Under the pieces are notes generated by a model. The model was not told the DNA's origin. It ran no database searches and saw only the letters and a program-made list of their open reading frames with translations. The translations under genes were made by a program, and so were the position numbers. A stretch of 6,066 nucleotides of DNA from JBJXHB01 sp046160725. Its GTDB lineage: Bacteria; Pseudomonadota; Gammaproteobacteria; Burkholderiales; Burkholderiaceae_C. Position 1 is the first letter of the stretch, and each line of letters starts with the position of its first letter. Below, piece by piece: positions 1-5,956 of this stretch. The DNA is taken from the NCBI GenBank assembly GCA_046160725.1, contig JBJXHB010000171.1, forward strand, positions 1-6,066. Reading direction: 5' to 3'.

Positions 1-122
1 CCGAAGATGTCGCCGTTGCCGTTGACGTCAGCCGGCAGCGGGATCACCCGCAGCACCAGCTCGTGGCCCTCGGGCAGGCTGGCCGGTGCGGTCATGCGGG
101 GCCTTGAGATCTCGTCCATCAT
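1..122 (-). CDS. yciA: Acyl-CoA thioesterase, YciA-type hotdog family (N-terminal fragment)
   Basis: The first 40 codons are visible; the gene runs off the left edge. The protein begins MMDEISRPRMTAP and continues into PLPADVNGNGDIF (residues 28-40). That stretch matches the start of the YciA hotdog domain, where E. coli YciA reads MPADTNANGDIFGG. YciA enzymes are cytosolic hydrolases of about 130-150 residues that cleave a range of acyl-CoA thioesters to free acid and CoA. The catalytic and CoA-binding residues beyond the first strand are outside the window. I chose the ATG at 122-120 because a GAGGTGA ribosome-binding site lies just upstream at 131-125; a second ATG follows at once (119-117), and another in-frame ATG is at 95-93. 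The gene is divergent from the ABC transporter. Family assignment rests on one short but characteristic motif. Confidence 0.8.
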   Translation of the reverse strand, partial: MMDEISRPRMTAPASLPEGHELVLRVIPLPADVNGNGDIF

Positions 123-124
123 CG

Positions 125-131
125 TCACCTC
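125..131 (-). promoter_or_regulatory. Ribosome-binding site of the thioesterase gene
   Basis: On the minus strand GAGGTGA is followed by CG and then two consecutive ATG codons (122-120 and 119-117). The core GAGG is 5 nt from the first ATG and 8 nt from the second. This strong site favours the upstream starts over the internal ATG at 95-93. Confidence 0.6.
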
Positions 132-245
132 GGGTTGCCGGCCGATTCTGGCCCGTCGGGCGACCCGCCCGCCGATGGCCTGCCGCCGTGCCGGTGGCGT
201 CCGCTGCCAGTCCCATCTCCCCCTACACCGGTCGATCCCTGCCTG

Positions 246-2069
246 ATGCGACACCACGCCGCCGCCCAACTGCCTCCCGCCACGGCCAGCGAGCCCGCCG
301 CACCCAGCTCTGACTGGGTCACGCTGAAGCGGCTGTTGCCCTACCTGTGGCGCTGGCGCTGGCGGGTCGGCCTGGCACTGGCATTCCTGGTGGCCGCGAA
401 GTTCAGCAATGTCGGCGTGCCGGTGCTGCTGAAGCACCTGGTCGACACCCTGGACCTGAAGCCAGGCGATCCGCGGGTGCTGCTGGTGGTGCCGGTCAGC
501 CTGCTCCTGGCCTATGCCGGCCTGCGGCTGACCACCTCGCTGTTCACCGAGCTGCGCGAGCTGGTGTTCGCCAAGGTGTCGTTCGGTGCCTCCAAGCAGA
601 TCGCGCTGGAGGTGTTCGGACACCTGCATGCCTTGAGCCTGCGTTTCCACCTGGAGCGCCAGACCGGGGGCTTGTCGCGCGACCTGGAGCGCGGTACGCG
701 GGCCCTGCAGTCACTGGTGTCCTACTCCCTCTACACCATCGCCCCGACGCTGCTCGAAGTGGCGCTGGTGCTGGGTTTTCTGGGCTGGCGCTTCGATGCG
801 GGCTATGTGTGGATCACGCTGGGCGCCTTGACCGCCTACATCGTCTTCACGGTCACGGTCACCGAGTGGCGCACCAAGTTTCGGCGCGAGATGAACGAGA
901 TGGACACCCGCGCCCACAGCCGCGCCATCGACGCGCTGCTGAACTACGAGACGGTCAAGTACTTCAACAACGAACGCTTCGAGGCCGCGCGCTACGAGCA
1001 GGGGCTGGAGTCGTACCGGCGGGCGCAGGTCAAGGCCCAGAGCACCTTGTCGATGCTCAACATCGGCCAGCAGGCCATCATCGCGGTGAGCCTGGTCGCC
1101 ATGTTGTGGCGCGCCACCGATGGCGTGGTGGCCGGGCGGTTGACGCTGGGCGACTTCGTGATGGTCAACGCCTTCCTGATCCAGCTGTACATCCCGCTGA
1201 ACTTCCTGGGCGTGTTGTACCGCGAGGTCAAGCAGAGCCTGACCGACCTGGACCGCATGTTCAGCCTGCTGGAGCGCGAGCGCGAGGTGGCCGACGCGCC
1301 GGGCGCGCCCGCACTGCAGGTGAGCCAGGGCGTGGTGCGGTTCGAGAGCGTGCGCTTCGCCTACGACCCGGCGCGGCCGATCCTGCACGACGTGAGTTTC
1401 GAGATCCCGGCCGGCAAGACGGTGGCGGTGGTCGGTGCCTCAGGTGCCGGCAAGAGCACGCTGGCCCGGCTGCTGTACCGCTTCTACGACGTTTCGGCCG
1501 GCCGGATCACCGTGGACGGGCAGGACATCCGGTCGGTCACCCAGGACAGCCTGCGCCGCGCCGTGGGCATCGTGCCGCAGGACACGGTGCTGTTCAACGA
1601 CACGGTGGGCTACAACATCGCCTACGGCCGGCCCGGCGCCACGCCGCAGCAGGTGGTGGCGGCGGCCCAGGCCGCGCATGTGCACGACTTCATCGCATCG
1701 ACACCCAAGGCCTACGACACCATGGTCGGCGAGCGGGGGCTGAAACTGTCCGGCGGCGAGAAGCAGCGCGTGGCCATCGCCCGCACGCTGCTGAAGGACC
1801 CGCCGGTCCTGATCTTCGACGAGGCGACATCAGCGCTGGACTCGGCCAACGAACGGGCCATCCAGGCCGAGCTGCGCAGCGCGGCACAGGGCAAGACCGC
1901 GCTGGTGATCGCCCACCGGTTGTCCACGGTCGCCGATGCCCATGCCATCGTGGTGCTGCATGAAGGCCGGGTGGCGGAGGTCGGCAGCCATGCCGATCTG
2001 TTGGCCGCCGGCGGACGCTATGCCCGCATGTGGCAGCTGCAACAGCAGGCGGAGCCGGCGACGCCCTGA
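246..2069 (+). CDS. Atm1/HMT1-type ABC half-transporter, fused permease and ATPase
   Basis: A 607-residue half-transporter that should work as an inner-membrane homodimer. The membrane domain (about residues 40-340) has hydrophobic segments near 41-62, 78-100, 160-180, 186-206, 274-290 and 303-325. It carries the Atm1-family hallmark NYETVKYFNNE (233-243) and the LNIGQQ segment (271-276). The ATPase domain shows Walker A GASGAGKST (397-405), Q-loop Gln445, signature LSGGEKQ (501-507), Walker B VLIFDE (521-526) and H-loop His557, so all catalytic elements look intact. Relatives (yeast Atm1, Novosphingobium Atm1) export glutathione-linked sulfur species or metal-glutathione conjugates; the substrate here is inferred from family only. 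I chose ATG 246 because a TTG at 135 would add 37 Pro-rich residues unlike the family and almost touch the divergent gene. No clear Shine-Dalgarno precedes either start. The gene ends just before a hairpin and seems monocistronic. Confidence 0.93.
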   Translation: MRHHAAAQLPPATASEPAAPSSDWVTLKRLLPYLWRWRWRVGLALAFLVAAKFSNVGVPVLLKHLVDTLDLKPGDPRVLLVVPVSLLLAYAGLRLTTSLFTELRELVFAKVSFGASKQIALEVFGHLHALSLRFHLERQTGGLSRDLERGTRALQSLVSYSLYTIAPTLLEVALVLGFLGWRFDAGYVWITLGALTAYIVFTVTVTEWRTKFRREMNEMDTRAHSRAIDALLNYETVKYFNNERFEAARYEQGLESYRRAQVKAQSTLSMLNIGQQAIIAVSLVAMLWRATDGVVAGRLTLGDFVMVNAFLIQLYIPLNFLGVLYREVKQSLTDLDRMFSLLEREREVADAPGAPALQVSQGVVRFESVRFAYDPARPILHDVSFEIPAGKTVAVVGASGAGKSTLARLLYRFYDVSAGRITVDGQDIRSVTQDSLRRAVGIVPQDTVLFNDTVGYNIAYGRPGATPQQVVAAAQAAHVHDFIASTPKAYDTMVGERGLKLSGGEKQRVAIARTLLKDPPVLIFDEATSALDSANERAIQAELRSAAQGKTALVIAHRLSTVADAHAIVVLHEGRVAEVGSHADLLAAGGRYARMWQLQQQAEPATP

Positions 2070-2075
2070 AACGAC

Positions 2076-2098
2076 GACGCCCGCCGGTGGCGGGCGTC
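2076..2098. terminator. Hairpin between convergent genes, probable bidirectional terminator
   Basis: GACGCCCGCC (2076-2085) and GGCGGGCGTC (2089-2098) form a perfect 10-bp GC-rich stem around the loop GGT. It starts 6 nt after the transporter stop and 38 nt beyond the end of the convergent PEP-CTERM gene. Read on the minus strand, the stem is followed by CGTTTC, a short T run. On the plus strand there is no U tract, so termination may be weaker in that direction or need Rho. Confidence 0.6.
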
Positions 2099-2135
2099 AG
2101 GGGGCAGCGGGTGCGGTACGCCCGCAGGCAGAGGA

Positions 2136-2756
2136 TCAGGCGCGGCGGCGGCGGGCAACTGCGACGACGCCAGCCAGGCCCAGCAGCACCAAACCGTAGG
2201 TGGACGGCTCCGGAATCGGGGGCGGCAGGTCGCCCAGCGGATTGCCGTAGCCGATGGTCAGGTTGTCAAACACCACCTGATTGCCCGCGCCACCGAACTG
2301 CAGGGACTTGGCCGTCCCTACGAACGAGAAACTGAAGGTGCCCCACACGTCGTTGCCGGTCGAGCCCAGCGCGGTGTTGTCCGGGTTGAGCAGGTTGCCG
2401 TTGGCGTCGAAGATCCGGACCGAGGCATTGGCACCGGTCTGCGCCGAGTAGAGGAACGACACCGCCGTGGTGAAGCCGCTCTGGACGGTCACGACCGCCG
2501 AGCCTTGCAGGAAGATCAGCGCGTTCTCGCCCTGCTGGCCCGAGAAGCTGCCGCTGCCACCAAAGTCGTCGGACTTGACGGCCAGCGAATCCAGGCTGAA
2601 CGTGGCGCCATAGTCCGGGCCACCATTGCCGTCGTAGAAGTCGGCGACCTCTTGCAGATCGTCCAGCTGTTCGAAGTCCATGCGAAACACGGTCTGTGCC
2701 TGAGCCGAGGCGGCGGCGGCGAACGCGAGTGCAGCGATGAGGGGTTTGAGTTTCAT
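2136..2756 (-). CDS. Secreted PEP-CTERM sorting-domain protein
   Basis: A 206-residue exported protein. Residues 1-20 form a Sec signal peptide with a Lys-bearing N-region, an Ala-rich core and likely cleavage after an Ala near residues 18-20 (ASAQA, then QTVF). The mature part is Gly-, Asn- and Asp-rich and looks all-beta, with FDNLTIG near the end of the domain (about 161-167), as is common in PEP-CTERM proteins. The C-tail has the full tripartite signal: PEP (182-184), a hydrophobic helix (about 187-201) and a terminal RRRR cluster (202-205). The tail marks the protein for exosortase/archaeosortase processing and surface or matrix delivery, in species that also make exopolysaccharide. The specific function is unknown; I recognise only the sorting class. 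I chose the ATG at 2756-2754 because it puts the signal peptide at the N-terminus; a longer frame upstream adds 33 residues that break it. A weak GGGA lies just before the start. Confidence 0.9.
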   Translation of the reverse strand: MKLKPLIAALAFAAAASAQAQTVFRMDFEQLDDLQEVADFYDGNGGPDYGATFSLDSLAVKSDDFGGSGSFSGQQGENALIFLQGSAVVTVQSGFTTAVSFLYSAQTGANASVRIFDANGNLLNPDNTALGSTGNDVWGTFSFSFVGTAKSLQFGGAGNQVVFDNLTIGYGNPLGDLPPPIPEPSTYGLVLLGLAGVVAVARRRRA

Positions 2757-2838
2757 GGTCCCGGTACGGCTGGTTGAGTCTGCTGGGCCCGCCCCGACGC
2801 ACGGTTGCGGGGGGTGGGGGATGACATGCGCCGACTTT

Positions 2839-2854
2839 AGCCAAGGCGAGGCCA
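2839..2854 (-). promoter_or_regulatory. Candidate sigma-54 (-24/-12) promoter of the PEP-CTERM gene
   Basis: The minus strand reads TGGCCTCGCCTTGGCT from 2854 to 2839. It has GG and GC exactly 10 nt apart, and matches the TGGC and T-GCW positions of the RpoN consensus TGGCACG-N4-TTGCW, with mismatches in the ACG part and one T. Transcription would begin near 2828, giving a leader of about 70 nt before the ATG at 2756. PEP-CTERM genes in Zoogloea-type betaproteobacteria are reported to depend on RpoN with the PrsK/PrsR system, which makes this match more credible. It remains a visual match only. Confidence 0.4.
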
Positions 2855-2944
2855 TTTCAGTCCCCTTCGTTCAGGGGGGAGGAAGACCCGACTCCCGCGA
2901 ATGGTGGGGGGCTATCCCTCAACCGCTTTGGCGACCGGAAACCC

Positions 2945-2950
2945 TAAACT
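2945..2950 (+). promoter_or_regulatory. Possible -10 box for the LysR-type regulator
   Basis: TAAACT lies 7 nt before the chosen ATG (2958). Transcription starting 6-8 nt downstream would begin at or next to the start codon, giving a leaderless or nearly leaderless mRNA. I cannot identify a good -35 box at the normal spacing, and there is no Shine-Dalgarno in this interval. Confidence 0.3.
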
Positions 2951-2957
2951 GCCGTCG

Positions 2958-3887
2958 ATGGAGACCAAATGGCTTGAGGACTTCGTCAGCCTCGCGGAAA
3001 CCCGTAGTTTCAGCCGCTCCGCCCAGCTTCGGCATGTGACCCAACCCGCGTTCTCGCGCCGGATCCAGGCGTTGGAGGCCTGGGCCGGGCTGGACCTGGT
3101 GGACCGCTCTTCCTATCCGACCCGACTGACACAGGCGGGCGAGACGCTGCATGCCCAGGCGCTGGAGATCCTGTCGTCGCTGCAGTCGGCCCGCAACATG
3201 ATGCGGTCGCATCGTGCCTCGGGTGGCGACGTGATCGAGTTCGCCGTGCCGCACACGCTGGCGTTCACCTTCTTCCCGCATTGGCTGATGGACCTGCGGC
3301 GGCGCTTTGGCCCGGTGCGCACGCGGCTGAACGCGCTGAACGTGCATGATGCCGTGCTGCGCCTGACCGAAGGTGGCTGCGACCTGCTGATCGCGTACCA
3401 CCATGCGTCCCAGCCCCTGCAGCTGAACCCCGAGCGGTACGAGATGCTGTCGCTGGGCCGGGAGACGCTGGCGCCCTATGCCAAGGCCGATGCCGACGGG
3501 CAGCCACTGTTCCGGCTGGTCATGCCGGGCGGCGCACCGGTACCGTTGCTGGCTTTTGCCGCCGGCGCCTACATGTCACGCATGGTCGAGCAGATCGTGC
3601 GCCAGATGGCGCCCCAGCCAGTGCTGGACCCGGTCTACGAGACCGACATGGCCGAGGGGCTCAAGGCGATGGCGCTGGAGGGCCATGGCCTGGCCTTCCT
3701 GCCGGCCAGCTCGGTGCGCAACGATCTGAAGGCACGGCGCCTGGTGCCCGCAGCGCCGGCCGGCACCTGCGAGCTGACCATGGAGGTGCGCATCTATCGC
3801 GAGCGGCCCGAACTGGCCCGGCATGGCAAGCCGGCGGCACAGGGGCTGTGGGACTACCTGATCCAGTCCCAGGCCGGCAGCGGCTGA
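2958..3887 (+). CDS. LysR-type regulator, HypT/YjiE-like
   Basis: A 309-residue LysR-family DNA-binding regulator. The N-terminal winged helix-turn-helix covers about residues 1-60, with METKWLEDF at the very start and the recognition region VTQPAFSRRIQALE at about 29-42. The effector domain follows from about residue 95 and ends with GHGLAFLP (about 238-245). The start and middle resemble E. coli HypT (YjiE), which begins IETKWLYDF and is activated by methionine oxidation under hypochlorite. Aligned from memory, Met206 (AYMSRM) and Met231 (TDMAEGLKA) match HypT Met206 and Met230; Met111 is two residues off HypT Met123. ATG 2958 is preferred over ATG 2901 because the latter adds 19 residues absent from the family. 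The gene is divergent from the PEP-CTERM gene (201 bp apart) and 27 bp upstream of pyrC. LysR membership is certain; the HypT-like role is inferred. Confidence 0.9.
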   Translation: METKWLEDFVSLAETRSFSRSAQLRHVTQPAFSRRIQALEAWAGLDLVDRSSYPTRLTQAGETLHAQALEILSSLQSARNMMRSHRASGGDVIEFAVPHTLAFTFFPHWLMDLRRRFGPVRTRLNALNVHDAVLRLTEGGCDLLIAYHHASQPLQLNPERYEMLSLGRETLAPYAKADADGQPLFRLVMPGGAPVPLLAFAAGAYMSRMVEQIVRQMAPQPVLDPVYETDMAEGLKAMALEGHGLAFLPASSVRNDLKARRLVPAAPAGTCELTMEVRIYRERPELARHGKPAAQGLWDYLIQSQAGSG

Positions 3888-3902
3888 AGGCACGCCGCGG
3901 GG

Positions 3903-3908
3903 GACAAT
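3903..3908 (+). promoter_or_regulatory. Possible -10 box just upstream of pyrC
   Basis: GACAAT sits 6 nt before the pyrC ATG (3915), in the short gap after the regulator gene. As a -10 element it would start transcription at about the ATG, so pyrC could have its own leaderless promoter as well as readthrough from the regulator. No convincing -35 box is visible. A GGGGG run at 3899-3903 is too distant to be an ideal ribosome-binding site. Confidence 0.3.
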
Positions 3909-3914
3909 CCCGGC

Positions 3915-4973
3915 ATGCCCGATCCGACCGCTGCATCCGGCCCGACCGACCAGCTGACGCTGGCCCGCCCCGACGACTGGCACCTGCACCTGCGCGACGG
4001 CGATGCGATGGCGGCCGTCCTGCCCTACACCGCCCGCCAGTTCGGCCGCGCGATCGTGATGCCCAATCTGCGCCCGCCCATCACCACGGCCGCGCAGGCG
4101 GGGGCTTATCGGGCGCGCATCCTGGCCGCCTTGCCGGAGGGCTCGACATTCGAGCCGCTGATGACGCTGTACCTGACCGACACCCTACCGCCGGTCGAGA
4201 TCGAGCGCGCCGCGGCAGCGGGCGTGGTCGCGGTCAAGCTCTACCCGGCCGGTGCCACCACGCACAGCGACGCCGGCGTCACCGACATCCGGCGCACCTA
4301 CCCGACGCTGGAGACCATGCAGCGCCTGGGCATGCCGCTGCTGGTCCACGGCGAGGTCACGGACCCGTCGGTTGATCTGTTCGACCGCGAGGCGGTGTTC
4401 ATCGACCAGGTGATGCAGCCGCTGCGCCGTGACTTTCCGGCGCTGAAGATCGTGTTCGAGCACATCACCACACGCGAGGCGGCGCAGTACGTGGCCACGG
4501 CCGACGGGCCGACAGCCGCGACCATCACCGCACACCACCTGCTGTTCAACCGCAACGCCATTTTCCAGGGCGGGTTGCGGCCACACTACTACTGCCTGCC
4601 GGTGCTCAAGCGCGAGACCCATCGCCTGTCGTTGCTGGCGGCGGCCACGTCCGGCAGCCCGCGTTACTTTCTGGGCACGGACAGCGCACCCCATGCGTCG
4701 GCACTGAAGGAGACGGCGCTGTGTGGCGCCGGCTGCTTCACGGCGTTGAGTGCGCTGGAGCTGTATGCGCGGGCCTTCGAGTCGGCCGGTGCGCTGCACC
4801 GGCTGGAGGGCTTTGCGTCGCACCATGGCGCTGACTTCTATGGCCTGCCGCGCGCGACGACCACCGTGATGCTGCGGCGTGAGCGTTGGCACGTACCCGA
4901 GACGGTGCCCTTCGGCGCCGCCCTGCTCAAGCCGCTGGGCGGTGGAGAGGAACTGGATTGGAAACTGACCTGA
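3915..4973 (+). CDS. pyrC: Dihydroorotase, class II (PyrC)
   Basis: A 352-residue cytosolic dihydroorotase catalysing the reversible cyclisation of N-carbamoyl-L-aspartate to dihydroorotate, the third step of de novo pyrimidine synthesis. The length is close to the E. coli enzyme (about 348). All binuclear zinc-site residues are visible: HLHLRD with His23 and His25, the Lys to be carboxylated Lys108 (AVKLYPAGATT), His145 (LLVHGEV), His183 (FEHITT) and Asp256 (GTDSAPH). Arg27 and Asn51 (MPNL) fit the substrate-binding positions. Apart from a one-residue insertion near the N-terminus, spacing follows E. coli numbering with a constant offset of six from Lys102 to Asp250. Start ATG 3915 is the first in the frame after the preceding gene and leaves a normal N-terminus. 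The last 16 bp overlap the next gene. Nothing suggests damage. Confidence 0.97.
   Translation: MPDPTAASGPTDQLTLARPDDWHLHLRDGDAMAAVLPYTARQFGRAIVMPNLRPPITTAAQAGAYRARILAALPEGSTFEPLMTLYLTDTLPPVEIERAAAAGVVAVKLYPAGATTHSDAGVTDIRRTYPTLETMQRLGMPLLVHGEVTDPSVDLFDREAVFIDQVMQPLRRDFPALKIVFEHITTREAAQYVATADGPTAATITAHHLLFNRNAIFQGGLRPHYYCLPVLKRETHRLSLLAAATSGSPRYFLGTDSAPHASALKETALCGAGCFTALSALELYARAFESAGALHRLEGFASHHGADFYGLPRATTTVMLRRERWHVPETVPFGAALLKPLGGGEELDWKLT
4944..4950 (+). promoter_or_regulatory. Ribosome-binding site inside pyrC that fixes the TTG start of the NYN gene
   Basis: GGAGAGG lies within the last codons of pyrC, 7 nt before the TTG at 4958-4960. No comparable site precedes the earlier in-frame TTG at 4886. 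This spacing supports the 4958 start and suggests translational coupling, because ribosomes finishing pyrC at 4973 pass directly over the start. Confidence 0.65.
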
Positions 4974-5425
4974 AGTCCGGGCGCGTCCTGGTGCTGATCG
5001 ACGCCGACAACGTGTCGGCGGATGTCATCGAGCAGGCGCTGGCCTGGGTGGTGGCCGAGGTCGGCGCCGCCCATGTTCGGCGCGCCTATGGCACGGCCGA
5101 GGCGGCGGTCAAGCACCAGGCCCTGCTGCGCCGGCTCGGCATCCGGCCGATGGTCAACCTGGCCTCGGGCAAGAACAGCACCGACATCGCGCTGGCTGTG
5201 GACGCGGTGGCCCTGGCCGCGAGCGAGCGGCCCGCCGTCGCGGTGATCGTTTCGTCCGACTCGGATTTCGCGCCGCTGGTGTTGAAGCTGCGAGAGTTCG
5301 GCTGCCGCGTCATCGGCATCGGCCAGACCGGCAAGGTCGGGGCCGAGGTGGCCCAGGTCTACGACCGGTTCGTGATCCTGACCCATCAGGCGCGGCGGGG
5401 ACGCAGCGTGGCGGCGGCTGTGTAG
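4958..5425 (+). CDS. NYN-domain (PIN-like) ribonuclease-fold protein, ends at an in-frame amber codon
   Basis: 155 residues form one complete NYN domain of the DUF88/COG1432 type, a PIN-like metallonuclease fold. The expected acidic site is present: LIDADN near the start (Asp15, Asp17, Asn18), STDIALAVDAV (Asp76, Asp82) and SSDSDF (Asp101, Asp103). Proteins with this domain cleave RNA or act in RNA turnover; no substrate is known here. The TTG start at 4958 is chosen for its GGAGAGG site and because LVLIDADN then falls at residue 11, normal for the family. The gene overlaps pyrC by 16 bp. Translation should stop at TAG 5423-5425, right after the domain. The same frame then continues open for about 200 codons into a linker and a LOTUS-like domain, the usual partner of bacterial NYN domains, so the protein is probably a truncated form of a longer one. 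Confidence 0.88.
   Translation: METDLKSGRVLVLIDADNVSADVIEQALAWVVAEVGAAHVRRAYGTAEAAVKHQALLRRLGIRPMVNLASGKNSTDIALAVDAVALAASERPAVAVIVSSDSDFAPLVLKLREFGCRVIGIGQTGKVGAEVAQVYDRFVILTHQARRGRSVAAAV
5423..5425 (+). other. In-frame TAG dividing the NYN and LOTUS halves
   Basis: Codon 156 of the frame starting at 4958 is TAG, in the context GTG TAG ACG. The frame is open on both sides and the phase does not change, so this is a point nonsense event and not a frameshift. A CAG codon would restore a 358-residue protein by a single transition. Confidence 0.8.
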
Positions 5426-5452
5426 ACGCGGGCCTTCGACGAGCCCGTCGCC

Positions 5453-5524
5453 GCACCAGCGCCGGCACCAGCGCCGGCACCGACGCCGGCACCGACGCCG
5501 GCACCGACGCCGGCACCTGCGCCG
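5453..5524 (+). repeat. Six 12-bp tandem units encoding an Ala-Pro linker
   Basis: Six consecutive 12-bp units in the NYN reading frame: two GCACCAGCGCCG, three GCACCGACGCCG and a last GCACCTGCGCCG. They encode Ala-Pro-Ala-Pro or Ala-Pro-Thr-Pro, a rigid spacer between folded domains. The unit length is a multiple of three, so expansion or contraction by slippage keeps the frame. It starts 27 bp after the amber codon. Confidence 0.9.
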
Positions 5525-5941
5525 GCTGCCGTGGCCCGCAAGGGACGGGGCAGGGCGTCCAAGGCGGCGTCGACCGAGGGGGCGCCGCCTGGGCGGACGC
5601 CGGGCCCGGCGGCCGCGTCGATGGCGACCGAGGCCACAACCGTGTCGCCACCGTCTGGGCCAAGGGACCGGGCGCCGGCGGTGCAAACGCCCGGCGGCGA
5701 CGTCGCAGAGCCCGATGCACGCCGCATCCTTGACGTGCTGCCAGAACTGGCGGCCGGGCAGACCGTCGCGCTGACCGACGCCGGGCAGCGCTTGCGGGCG
5801 GCCCAGTTGCTGTCCAAGCGAGGCTCGTCGCTGAAATTGTTTGCGCGCCTGCCGGGGTTTCACCTGCAGCCGGCGGGCCGCCCGCGCGAGGTGGTCTACA
5901 ACGTATTGGCCACGCCGCCAGCCGCGCCGGCCGGCGGCGCC

Positions 5942-5947
5942 GATAAT
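5942..5947 (+). promoter_or_regulatory. -10 box of rnpB
   Basis: GATAAT, near the TATAAT consensus, lies 9 nt before the E. coli-like 5' end of the RNase P RNA at 5957; a start at about 5953-5955 would also fit. It sits inside the 3' end of the NYN-LOTUS frame, where it encodes Asp-Asn. No good -35 box is visible at 16-18 bp upstream. Confidence 0.5.
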
Positions 5948-5956
5948 CCGCCGGTG

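Noticed and set aside
135..245. A 37-residue N-terminal extension of the transporter from TTG 135
   Set aside because: The extra residues are Pro-rich and unlike Atm1-type proteins. The start would almost abut the divergent thioesterase start, and there is no ribosome-binding site.
123..245. Divergent promoters between the thioesterase and the transporter
   Set aside because: The interval is extremely GC-rich. I found no -10/-35 pair with reasonable spacing on either strand.
711..1388. A 225-codon minus-strand frame opposite the ABC transporter
   Set aside because: It is His/Gln/Arg-rich with no domain and is fully antisense to a strongly supported gene.
347..1963. A 538-codon plus-strand frame inside the ABC transporter
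   Set aside because: It is an out-of-phase reading of a gene whose own frame carries every ABC motif. The product is Arg/Ala/Gly-rich without domains.
5453..5524. A CRISPR-like or regulatory repeat array
   Set aside because: The units are contiguous 12-mers without spacers and encode Ala-Pro in frame, so a coding tandem repeat explains them.
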